63,241 bases of DNA from Bradyrhizobium neotropicale (GTDB lineage: Bacteria > Pseudomonadota > Alphaproteobacteria > Rhizobiales > Xanthobacteraceae), in NCBI RefSeq assembly GCF_001641695.1, contig NZ_LSEF01000026.1, forward strand, positions 1-63,241, given 5' to 3'. The notes below the pieces were generated by a model, which worked only from the letters and a program-made list of their open reading frames with translations, did no database searches and was not told the DNA's origin. Positions 53,795 through 61,852 of the stretch are shown here, piece after piece; within the stretch, counting starts at the first letter, position 1; every line of letters starts with the position of its first letter. The position numbers were made by a program, and so were the translations under genes.

Positions 53795-55078
53795 CTAGGT
53801 CGCATTCAGAAGCCGCTCACAAACCTTGGCTCGAGCGCTTAGTTTCGACCCCAATCGCTCTATGATGGCATTGTCTAACCCTTCTCTTTCCGCGCGCGCG
53901 CGGATAGCGGTCACGAGATCAGGGATCTGATCCGCCATAGAAATCAGGCCTGCAATAAGTTTGTCCGCATCAACGCGCGTTTCGCGAGCAAATTTTTGCC
54001 ATTGTCGCAAGCCGATTTGTTCGAGCTTGTATTCCCCTGCTACCTTCATTGCGAGCTTGATCTTGCGTATGTCGACATCATCGTATGGCAAAATGCTGGC
54101 TACGTCATAGAGTGGCGCAAGACGCACATGAGGGCCGCTGGCCAGAAGCAGAGAGTAGTTTTTGGCATGCGCGTCGGGGCCTCCAATAAGCCAATTGAAT
54201 CCCAGGGCGTTGACGAATGTTTCAATATCCGCCTCACGGTGTGTCGAGTAGGTACGCAAGAGCTCGATTATATCGACCGGCGTGGGCCCGCCTTCGTTTT
54301 GATATTTTTTGGTCGGCAGCACGCCCATTGCCTGGCAGACATCTTCCTGGTGGACCCGAATGATGTCGTTCCCGCTCGGTTGGCGGTCATAACGCTCAAT
54401 CACGATCGCGACTTCATTTTCGAACCGCATCACTTTGGTTTCTGCAACCGGTAGCCCAAGACTGCGCGCAAGTACGAGACAGACATGCTCGTTCTCGGCG
54501 TGACCATCGAAATGGCCGGTCGGGGGTTTGAGGATATGTGTGGTCGGAATGCGCCCCGATGGAAGGCCCCAACGGCCTTTCTTCTGAAGAAGCGCCGTCT
54601 TCGGCTGTGCGCCGGCTAGACTGAATTGACCCGTATCGCGCGGCAGACGCCAAGCCGCGTGATCCTCACGCAAGGCCTGAAGCCGCTTTGCGATGTCCGA
54701 CTCGTCTAGCCATTCGACCTTGTCGTCTCGTCCTGCTTTGAGAGCCTCTAAACGATCAGGCGTGACGAATTGAACGGCTCCTGCGCAATCCTCGCCGACA
54801 TGGGCGATGAGAGCGAAGACATTGCGGGCCGATACCTGGAATTTCTTGGCCCAACGATCGAGCACACGCTCATTGTCCGGCAGAAGTCCCCAGAGAAACG
54901 CCTGTACGGCGGCCGGACCATGCTCTTCAGCGGCGAGCGGCATTGAGAGCGAGAGGGGGTAAGCATCCTGCGCGGTACGCCAGTCGCTGTCGTAGACAAA
55001 GGTCAGTCGGCCGCGTGTATCGTTTCGCACGCGGCCAACTTCGTTACCATCCAGGAGGGCGACAAGTTCGTTTGTCAT
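53795..55078 (-). CDS. hipA: HipA-type serine/threonine kinase toxin
   Basis: A 427-residue HipA toxin of normal length. The N-terminal subdomain (YDSDWRTAQDAYPLSLSMP) and kinase core are present: the phosphorylatable Ser-loop FSLAGAQPK at 152-160, catalytic GGPDAHAKN with Asp302 and Asn307, and the metal Asp325 in PLYDVAS. Such kinases phosphorylate a translation factor or tRNA synthetase and cause dormancy or abortive infection. The ATG at 55078 overlaps the antitoxin stop (ATGA). No key residue is missing, so it is probably active. Confidence 0.93.
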   Translation of the reverse strand: MTNELVALLDGNEVGRVRNDTRGRLTFVYDSDWRTAQDAYPLSLSMPLAAEEHGPAAVQAFLWGLLPDNERVLDRWAKKFQVSARNVFALIAHVGEDCAGAVQFVTPDRLEALKAGRDDKVEWLDESDIAKRLQALREDHAAWRLPRDTGQFSLAGAQPKTALLQKKGRWGLPSGRIPTTHILKPPTGHFDGHAENEHVCLVLARSLGLPVAETKVMRFENEVAIVIERYDRQPSGNDIIRVHQEDVCQAMGVLPTKKYQNEGGPTPVDIIELLRTYSTHREADIETFVNALGFNWLIGGPDAHAKNYSLLLASGPHVRLAPLYDVASILPYDDVDIRKIKLAMKVAGEYKLEQIGLRQWQKFARETRVDADKLIAGLISMADQIPDLVTAIRARAEREGLDNAIIERLGSKLSARAKVCERLLNAT

Positions 55079-55362
55079 GTTTTGCTCTTTTTCGCCTTGG
55101 CGACAATAGCATTGATGTCAACGGCGGTCGGTGCCGGGCCGCGGCTCGTCTTCAGTTCGGGGTTAGCGTTCAACGGAATGCCGAGAGCATCCAATGCCCG
55201 AAGCACAAGCGCCAATTCGGCGCGCGGATGGCCATGCTCAATCTCGATGACCCATTGACGGCTGACGCCGATACGTTTGGCAAGGGTCGACTGGTCGAGT
55301 TTGAGCCGTTTGCGCCGGTCGCGAATAACGGCGCCGAGATCGGCGGGTGTGCGGATGAGCAT
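55075..55362 (-). CDS. hipB: HipB-type antitoxin (XRE DNA-binding protein)
   Basis: A 95-residue antitoxin with an XRE helix-turn-helix (DLGAVIRDRRKRLKLDQSTLAKRIGVSRQWVIEIEHG). It neutralises HipA and should repress the operon. I chose the ATG at 55362; an upstream ATG at 55393-55395 would add 11 residues but lies inside the first operator, and neither has a clear ribosome-binding site. The C-terminal tail is Lys-rich (KAKKSKT), as is usual for HipB proteins that are degraded to free the toxin. Confidence 0.9.
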   Translation of the reverse strand: MLIRTPADLGAVIRDRRKRLKLDQSTLAKRIGVSRQWVIEIEHGHPRAELALVLRALDALGIPLNANPELKTSRGPAPTAVDINAIVAKAKKSKT

Positions 55363-55376
55363 GGGGAATCCATTTT

Positions 55377-55472
55377 TGTCAGCGTTCGCTGACATTATCA
55401 GATGTCAGCGTTCGCTGACAATCGTCAATGTCGGCGTTCGGCAACATTTACAAATGTAAACGATCGCTGGCA
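55377..55472. promoter_or_regulatory. Four hipB operators at an exact 26-bp period
   Basis: TGTCAGCG-TT-CGCTGACA, arms perfectly inverted, at 55377-55394 and again at 55403-55420; a third, TGTCGGCG-TT-CGGCAACA, at 55429-55446; and a fourth, weaker copy TGTAAACG-AT-CGCTGGCA at 55455-55472. Start-to-start distance is 26 bases each time, so they face similar sides of the helix. This is the array expected for cooperative HipB binding and conditional control. Confidence 0.82.
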
Positions 55473-55786
55473 TATAGAATTCCATCAGGCTTTTCAGGGA
55501 TTTGGCGGACAGGCCCAGCAGATCGACCTGCTAACCAGGCAGGTCTCCGGCCAGCTATTCCAAGCAAAAAGCGGAGTTACTGGGCGGTAGGATGGGCGAA
55601 TATGAAGTCTTGCCGTCGGGCTTCTGAGCATAGCGCGCCCGCAGACTCCCGAATTTGGACTACGAGCGAAGGACGCCCGTTCAGGTCACGATCTGCTCTA
55701 CTGACGACCACGGTCTGATCTTTTTGAACCTGTCGCGAGATCGTCAGTACCTCTTCTTTGGACCCATTTACTCCAAAACAGATATC
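55473..55786. other. Intergenic region between hipB operators and the membrane-protein gene
   Basis: About 310 bases; the two flanking genes read in the same direction (minus), so this region should contain the real hipBA promoter and the 3' end of the upstream unit. Short plus-strand frames here overlap the membrane-protein gene antisense and have no family pattern. Confidence 0.4.
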
Positions 55787-56611
55787 TCAACGGACTTCGC
55801 TCCTCGCGGTTTCGCTAGGTCTAGTCCCAGCCCTTCCAGGCGGCGCCGAGGCATTTCTCGCATTCAACTGATCACACGCCGCAAGGAGTGCGTCTGCGTA
55901 CTGGTCCGCGGCCTGCCGCACCCACTCGATGTTGACCACAGCAAACCACGCAATCAAAGCCAGAAGGTCTATTGCGATCGCGGCCCAAACTTCGGATCTT
56001 TGGTTCGAGAATACAGCCCAAAGTGCAGTGTCGTTGAGCCCGGTCGTCTGCGCAAGGATCGCCGCTATGGAGGCAATCGCCGCAAATCCGCAAACGGCGA
56101 TGCCGATTGGCCGGATACCGAGTAGATTGCGCCGGAATCCATACTGGGCGTTCTCTTTCTCTACAAGAGGAAAGCCCTTGCGGGTTTTCTCCTTGAGCCA
56201 CTTCACCGCCGAACCATAGACACCATCAGCTTTCGCCACATCGGACTCTTGTTCCGCAGGCGTTGGCACTTGCCAATGGGGAACATTGTTTTTCAAAAAG
56301 TCATGATACCGCGCCAATGTCGAAGGGTCCAAAGATCCAGCATGGCGAAGCTTCAGTGTTGTGGGCCAGCCGCCCCACTGTGCGAGTAAAGCGTCTTCGA
56401 TATTCTTGCCCCGAGTGCGCGCCCAAGATCCAAGCGCGTAAAGCAGGCCGCAAGAAACCGCAATCGTCAGAAGAGTTGTACCGACGTTGGAAAGAACTAG
56501 CTGCGGAAACCAAGCTAACGCGGTCATCAATGGCGGGAAGACCATCAGCAGACCGGGAAATAACCTGGCTTGCCGGGCGTAGCTGTCGAAGAAATCTGTG
56601 ATGGCGACCAA
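55787..56611 (-). CDS. Four-helix membrane protein, partner of the MBL-fold hydrolase
   Basis: A 274-residue protein with two N-terminal membrane helices (about 18-65, GLLMVFPPLMTALAWF and TTLLTIAVSCGLLYALG), a cytoplasmic region of about 110 residues, and two more helices (about 165-225, PIGIAVCGFAAIASIAAILA and VWAAIAIDLLALIAWFAVV). The TTG at 56611 lies two bases after the upstream gene's stop, with AGGAAGA before it, so the two are an operon. I recognise no named family. The helix-loop-helix layout resembles SLATT-like effector proteins of bacterial conflict systems, but this is a guess. Confidence 0.62.
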   Translation of the reverse strand: MVAITDFFDSYARQARLFPGLLMVFPPLMTALAWFPQLVLSNVGTTLLTIAVSCGLLYALGSWARTRGKNIEDALLAQWGGWPTTLKLRHAGSLDPSTLARYHDFLKNNVPHWQVPTPAEQESDVAKADGVYGSAVKWLKEKTRKGFPLVEKENAQYGFRRNLLGIRPIGIAVCGFAAIASIAAILAQTTGLNDTALWAVFSNQRSEVWAAIAIDLLALIAWFAVVNIEWVRQAADQYADALLAACDQLNARNASAPPGRAGTRPSETARSEVR

Positions 56612-56613
56612 TC

Positions 56614-57684
56614 TCAATCTTCCTGTTCGTCTGGATAGGGCAGGCACTCAGCGGGACTGTAGTCATCACGTTCGGGCGCATTCTTGGACGTCCGCTTGTT
56701 CGAACCTTCGGTCGAGATGACGTGCGCGCCGCGATGGTGCATGGCCCGGACAACGGACTTGCGTGGATGGTCCTCATCGGCTTTGGCCGAGCTGATAATG
56801 GCGCTGAAGGTCGTTTTGCCGCCCTGCTGCGTCTTTCTTTCACCCAAGATTTTGTCGAGCAATTCGGTCGTAACGTTGTGGCGTCCGCCATGATGGGGAA
56901 CTTGAAACCGATCGATGCCCGGTAAGGTCAATCCTGCCGAGGGCGCATAGTCGATGATCTCCTGGAGTCCGGCTCGGCCGGTATCGCCGGTAAGCAAGAT
57001 TTTGCAGTCATTTAGACAGGCATATTGGACGACGCTCATTTCGTTTTCGTTGCTCGTCTCGCCTGCTGGAAAATATTCGTCACCCCAAGCGGCTCGAGCA
57101 AGCGCACTCGCCTCTTTGGCGACGCGAATGACGGCGTCGCGCGCAATCTCGAGGAGGCCCTTCTCCTCGGGAGTTTTATCAGACGAAACAACCAGATCTA
57201 GAAAGCGTGAGCGGGTCGGGGCCATGACCCGGAACGCACCAACGGCACTCCCCTGAAACGGCTCATAAATCGAGATCTTCTTGCGGAGAGCGATCTCTTC
57301 AAGCGCTGCAAGGTTTGAATAGGCTTCCCTCAGCGCCTTCTCCAATCCCTCGACTGTTGTAAAGCGTTTGAACCGAGGGAGAAGCTCTGCGGCATAGACC
57401 CAAGGACGCAACATCCAAGGCGCGCCGACCTCAAAGTCTTCCAAGACACGCTGCAGGCCTCCGGCATGATCGCCGTCGTTGTGAGTAGCGATAACGTGGT
57501 CGATCCGCTTCGGATTGCCATAGTACTTGTTTACGAAGCCGACGACCTTCTCGCCGGTTGATTGGTAGCCGCCATCTACAACATGGATGAAAGTCTGTCC
57601 GTTCAACTCATAGCGCACGCAAATGGCGTCGCCGCTGCTTTTCGCTTCAACATCCAAAAAATCAATCTCAAAGAAATTAGCCAA
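56614..57684 (-). CDS. Metallo-beta-lactamase-fold hydrolase (ComEC/Rec2-like)
   Basis: A 356-residue MBL-fold protein. The metal motif is HNDGDH at 68-73, and the second set is Asp234 (LLTGDTG) and His264/His265 (QVPHHGGRHN), so the active site looks complete. This subgroup is related to the nuclease/phosphodiesterase part of ComEC and appears as stand-alone proteins in defence neighbourhoods. It starts at TTG (57684) with GAGAGGA upstream. The membrane-protein gene follows directly. A substrate such as a nucleotide or nucleic acid is possible; not shown. Confidence 0.8.
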   Translation of the reverse strand: MANFFEIDFLDVEAKSSGDAICVRYELNGQTFIHVVDGGYQSTGEKVVGFVNKYYGNPKRIDHVIATHNDGDHAGGLQRVLEDFEVGAPWMLRPWVYAAELLPRFKRFTTVEGLEKALREAYSNLAALEEIALRKKISIYEPFQGSAVGAFRVMAPTRSRFLDLVVSSDKTPEEKGLLEIARDAVIRVAKEASALARAAWGDEYFPAGETSNENEMSVVQYACLNDCKILLTGDTGRAGLQEIIDYAPSAGLTLPGIDRFQVPHHGGRHNVTTELLDKILGERKTQQGGKTTFSAIISSAKADEDHPRKSVVRAMHHRGAHVISTEGSNKRTSKNAPERDDYSPAECLPYPDEQED

Positions 57685-58559
57685 TGCTTTCCTCTCTAAC
57701 CCGGCGAACCTCTAGCGGAGGACGCTGTTCCGACAATCACTTGTAATGGCAAATGAATTACTGCTGATCCGCGAGTAAGAGGCGCGGCTAACTCGCATCC
57801 ACCATCCCTACGGGAAGTCAGATGACGCTCGTGCGCCCGACGCCCTCGGACAAAATCTCTCCGGGTCAGGCCGCGCCAGTCGGTGCCGCATCCGTGTCGG
57901 ATGCCTCAAATCGTCGGCATGCATAGAGCACAACAACGACTCTGGTGCGCTGGCGCTAAATCAATGCGAAGGCGATGAGGCTTGAGCAGAGCAGCGCGAC
58001 TCCGGCTGCGGTAAGCCCCAGGAAGCTTCCGGAGACAAGATCATGATTGCGCATGGACGCTCTCAATTGTGGAGATGGAATAGAGCAGCGGTCGCAGCTT
58101 CGCTGGACTCACCGACCATCTGTACATCATTATTCAAAACGAACGCACAAATCCTGCTGTTGTCGGAACAGAACGCACTTTTCCATCATGTCCTCGCGAT
58201 AATTCGCGGTGTTGCGGCAGGAGCGTTGTTTGGTGCCATGAGGGTGGCGCGATCTAACCGTCCGCGCTGCCGCACCCGATGAGGATCGCCAGGCCTCCGA
58301 AATTCTGACCGATGGCAACGGAATCCAGTACGGTTCGCTGAGTGGAGTTGCGCCGGGCAAAAGGTCGCAATGCAATAAACGACCCGTGAAGCCAAGGTTT
58401 TGGCTCAGTCGGCCTGCGAGCAGGGAAGTTGCCGGTCGGGCAGCCCGTGACTGGCGAGACCAAAAATCGTAGAGTGTACATCCGAATAGATGCAACTAGT
58501 ACCTTGAGCAGACCCAGAGCGCCAGTATACTGCCCCAATTGATTACAGGGGGAACTTCA
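57685..58559. other. Intergenic gap between two divergent defence-type operons
   Basis: About 870 bases between the divergent MBL and gasdermin operons, so both promoters should lie here. Apart from a possible 32-residue membrane peptide (57956-58054), no gene is supported; longer frames on the minus strand have no family pattern. AGTATACTG near 58524-58532 lies a short way before the gasdermin-operon start and could belong to its promoter. Confidence 0.4.
57956..58054 (-). CDS. Possible 32-residue single-helix membrane peptide
   Basis: ATG at 58054 to TAG at 57956 encodes MRNHDLVSGSFLGLTAAGV then ALLCSSLIAFALI, one hydrophobic helix after a short polar N-terminus. A weak GAGAG lies about six bases before the ATG. 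Small hydrophobic proteins can be toxins, regulators or spurious; composition and framing make a real gene plausible, not certain. Confidence 0.35.
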   Translation of the reverse strand: MRNHDLVSGSFLGLTAAGVALLCSSLIAFALI

Positions 58560-60554
58560 GTGGTATTTTCTCCTGCTTTTGGAACGTCATTTTCGATCGA
58601 AACGGATATCATAAGGGCACAGGCTGACGGCCGTGTCCTATACGAATACCTGATCCGGAATTCCGCTAGCATAGCGTTCGATCCGGTTCTGTCGATGTCG
58701 GCTGATAAGATCGCGAAGGACGCGAGCGTCGCTGATCGGCTCTACCAATTGCTCGCGACGCTATCGCGTGCCGCAGCGCCGATCACCCCGGAGCAGATCC
58801 GGATTACCATGGCGCTGGCCGGAGAGCCTCCCGCTTCGCCCGAGATAGGAGAACTCGCCCATCGCTTGCGGCTAATCCGCACAGCGCTCGTGGGCCTGTG
58901 TCTGGGTCTCGGGCTCATCGCGCTCCTCTGCCTCGGCTTTGCGGCGTTCGGCAAGATCGTCCTTGGCAAGGCCAGCGAGATTCAAAACCAACTAGCGACG
59001 CTGACCACGGACTGGGAAAAGACCGCGCTCTCGATCCAATCTACCACGCCCCCCAAGTTGGTCGCCTCCTGCGCATTGAACTCCTTGCCGAGCGACCTCG
59101 TTGATTTGACCGAAAGAACGCATGTCTTTGACCTCTGCGTGCGGACGAAAGATCTTTTCGAGCGCCGGACCAGCATCGATCATCTTCTCGGCCAATGGAA
59201 CCTGACGCGCCGTCGGGCAGTCGCTTTCGATCCCATGACGCAGGTCGATGTGCTCCGGTCCGCAGCGATTCCGCCGGTCAACGCGGCGGGGGCGCACCAG
59301 ACAATCGAGGGTCTCGTTGCGCTTGTTATCCCGCTCCTGTTCGGGACGCTCGGTGCCGCCGCCCACGCACTGCGCTCACTGGCGCGCACGGCGGGCCTCG
59401 GTCGAGGCACCCCGATACGCATTCTGCTGGCGATAAGCCTCGGCGCGCTGTTCGGGGCCAGCACGGGGCCGCTTCTTGGGAGCACTTCGCCTTATGCTAA
59501 CGCGGCGGTCTCCTTCCTGCTCGGCTATGCTGCGCCGCAACTTTTCGCCTGGTTCGACAAGATCGTCGAGTTTGTCGCCGCGCCGTCCAGCGCCGAACGC
59601 GACTGGACGAACCTGCCGTTTCTTCGGCCCGTCAGCCGCGCCACACATTTTGGGGTTGGCGCCATACTTGCCGTTGCCTTCCTAAGCGGTTGTATGCTGC
59701 TGCCGGGAGCACCACCCCTGCCACTCTCGTTGCCAACCGGGTTGGAGACGCCGCAACCGTCGACCGCGGTGATTCCCTTCCTCACCATGATCGGCGGCGG
59801 TCTTGGCGCTTGGGTGCGAGTGAACTCAGTTATTTACTCCGCAATCACGAGTCATCCACTGGACGCCGATGCCCCTCGGGCACCAGTCGCGGTCCTGCGA
59901 TACGTTACGGGCGCCTTCGGCGGTTTTATCGCTGCCTTCTGGCTCCCCAGCTCCCTGCTCGCGCAGCCTACAACGATCGCGGTCTTCAATCCTTTCCTCC
60001 TCGCCGGCTTGTCGCTCGCTGCTGGCTATGCATTCGCTCGCTTCGAGCCGATCGTGCTGGAGAGGAGCAAGAGCACTTTCGGCGCGCCAGCCGGCGCCTC
60101 GGCGGTCGAGGAAGGCGTGCGGCGCGCGCTCGCCCCGCCGCCACTGGTCAACTACAAAGGCTATCTCAACTTAATACTTCGCACGCCCGACCTCGAGCGT
60201 TGCATGGTCGGAAAGGACGCCATCCTAAAGTCGGGGCAAGGCCAATACGTGCTCGAGACATTCTTTGACGCGTTGGCGCCGGACGATGCGCTCTCGACCC
60301 GGATACACATCGACGATGGTATCGACGCCGACGAGGCTCCGTTCGACGTGGAGATCAGCGCCGACGGCTTCACTCCACGGCGCCGACGCGCTCGCATCGC
60401 GGCGCCCCGCGCGAGCCGCTCGAATGCCGAGCACCTCGCATACAGCATCGATCCCGACCTGCGACCCGATGAAGCACCCCGCTTCCGCGTGACCGTAACC
60501 CAAGCTGGGCGCGTCATCCAGTTCGCATCGCTTGGCGCCAAAATCGAGAGCTGA
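58560..60554 (+). CDS. Polytopic membrane protein, first gene of the gasdermin operon
   Basis: A 664-residue protein I cannot assign to a named family. Residues 1-100 are soluble, with a short helical module; a first helix is at about 109-131 (TALVGLCLGLGLIALLCLGFAAFG), then a ~115-residue loop, a cluster of about seven helices between 251 and 494, and a soluble C-terminal domain of ~170 residues (GYLNLILRTPDLERCMVGKDAI onward) that looks like a beta-rich binding domain. The GTG at 58560, with GGGGGA seven bases upstream, is the likely start. It is followed two bases later by the CHAT gene. It could be a sensor or a platform for the protease. Confidence 0.8.
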   Translation: MVFSPAFGTSFSIETDIIRAQADGRVLYEYLIRNSASIAFDPVLSMSADKIAKDASVADRLYQLLATLSRAAAPITPEQIRITMALAGEPPASPEIGELAHRLRLIRTALVGLCLGLGLIALLCLGFAAFGKIVLGKASEIQNQLATLTTDWEKTALSIQSTTPPKLVASCALNSLPSDLVDLTERTHVFDLCVRTKDLFERRTSIDHLLGQWNLTRRRAVAFDPMTQVDVLRSAAIPPVNAAGAHQTIEGLVALVIPLLFGTLGAAAHALRSLARTAGLGRGTPIRILLAISLGALFGASTGPLLGSTSPYANAAVSFLLGYAAPQLFAWFDKIVEFVAAPSSAERDWTNLPFLRPVSRATHFGVGAILAVAFLSGCMLLPGAPPLPLSLPTGLETPQPSTAVIPFLTMIGGGLGAWVRVNSVIYSAITSHPLDADAPRAPVAVLRYVTGAFGGFIAAFWLPSSLLAQPTTIAVFNPFLLAGLSLAAGYAFARFEPIVLERSKSTFGAPAGASAVEEGVRRALAPPPLVNYKGYLNLILRTPDLERCMVGKDAILKSGQGQYVLETFFDALAPDDALSTRIHIDDGIDADEAPFDVEISADGFTPRRRRARIAAPRASRSNAEHLAYSIDPDLRPDEAPRFRVTVTQAGRVIQFASLGAKIES

Positions 60555-60556
60555 AC

Positions 60557-61831
60557 ATGCAGCCGACGGATCTGATCGTCACCGTCATAAAAGATGGGGC
60601 GCGTAGGTTCCTGCTTTTTAGCCAAGTTGGAGGCAAAGAGGAAAAGATCGAGCTCACAGAACGGACGACACACGCTCTTGGTGAATTGAGCAAGCACCTG
60701 CCGCAAAGCCTCCACGAATTCCACGAGCAGATTTGCAAATTCCCCAATCGGTCACACAAATCCTTTTGGAGCGAGCTCGACGCAGCCCTCTACCACCTCC
60801 GCTCGATTGGCAGCGAGTTCATTGTCAACTTGGTCGACAGGGAAACCAAACCGCGCCTCTACGACATCTTTGCGTCCGCATTTGGTATTGGAGACCGACG
60901 CCAAAACCCAGCGCGGATCAGCCTCATCGTTGAAAGCACCGATCTCGACCTTCTTAGCTTTCCTTTGGAGTTGCTGCCGATTATGGATCCAACCAACGCA
61001 CTCGGACCGATTGAGCGCGTCGAGACGGACGAGCAGCTTGCGAGGGCCGTGCTCCGATTCCCGGCATTCGGCGCGATCGTTACGCGACAGATTGCGAGAG
61101 CCTTCGACGGCCGAACTGAGCTCGAGCGCTGCGCGGAAGGGCGAATGCCGATCAAGATCATCCGCAACACTGGGTTCTACCAGAAAGACAACCGGCGCAC
61201 GACGTTCAGTGACGCCGAGTGGCTTGGGTCGCAGCCCCAATTCGTCGCCGAAGAGCCATGGCCGGACCATGTTATCGACGCGCCGAGCGCTGTGGCGATG
61301 CTCGGGCGCTGCCTTCACGACCCGCGCTTTACCTTGTCACGCGAGCCAGAGATGCGGGGCTACGGGGACCAGATCCAGCATTTTTCGTGTCACTGCACGC
61401 GCCACGACGATGGCAGCGAAACACTCGGCCTGCGCGATCAGGAAATGGAGGTGAAGGCGCTCGGCATAAAACTCGCGTCGCTGGGCGCTACCTTCCTCGA
61501 CGCCGGAAAGCGAGAGGCAAACTCTAACGACATCGCGGGCCCGCTCATCTTCCTCAACGCCTGTGGCTCAGGAGCGATCAATCCTAAAGGTCGGCTGTCG
61601 CTCGTCGAACTCCTTCTAAATTGGACCCCAGCGCGAGCTATCGTTGCGACCGAAACTCCAGTCGATTTTCCTCTTGCCGCGCGCTTCGCGCGCCTAGTCT
61701 ATGAGGGCCTTTTCGCCGGCCTGCCACTCGGGCGCGCGATGCACCGAGCGCGGTGGCGTTTCATCGATGACGAACAACTTCCTTTCGGGCTCTTCTATTC
61801 GCTTTACGGAAGTTCGGAACTAAGGTTTTAA
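60557..61831 (+). CDS. CHAT-domain (caspase-like) cysteine protease
   Basis: A 424-residue protein with a C-terminal CHAT peptidase domain. The catalytic histidine is His279 in IQHFSCHCTRHDDG (CHAT motif HFxCHG, here with Cys instead of the last Gly) and the catalytic cysteine is Cys336 in IFLNACGSGA; the domain ends with VDFPLAARFARLVYEGLFAGLPLGRAMHRAR, as in other CHAT proteins. The N-terminal 250 residues lack TPR repeats and may recognise the trigger or the membrane partner. Start ATG at 60557, two bases after the upstream stop. CHAT and caspase-like proteases cleave bacterial gasdermins, and a gasdermin gene follows. Confidence 0.9.
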   Translation: MQPTDLIVTVIKDGARRFLLFSQVGGKEEKIELTERTTHALGELSKHLPQSLHEFHEQICKFPNRSHKSFWSELDAALYHLRSIGSEFIVNLVDRETKPRLYDIFASAFGIGDRRQNPARISLIVESTDLDLLSFPLELLPIMDPTNALGPIERVETDEQLARAVLRFPAFGAIVTRQIARAFDGRTELERCAEGRMPIKIIRNTGFYQKDNRRTTFSDAEWLGSQPQFVAEEPWPDHVIDAPSAVAMLGRCLHDPRFTLSREPEMRGYGDQIQHFSCHCTRHDDGSETLGLRDQEMEVKALGIKLASLGATFLDAGKREANSNDIAGPLIFLNACGSGAINPKGRLSLVELLLNWTPARAIVATETPVDFPLAARFARLVYEGLFAGLPLGRAMHRARWRFIDDEQLPFGLFYSLYGSSELRF

Positions 61832-61852
61832 CAACTGATAAGGAGAATGGTC

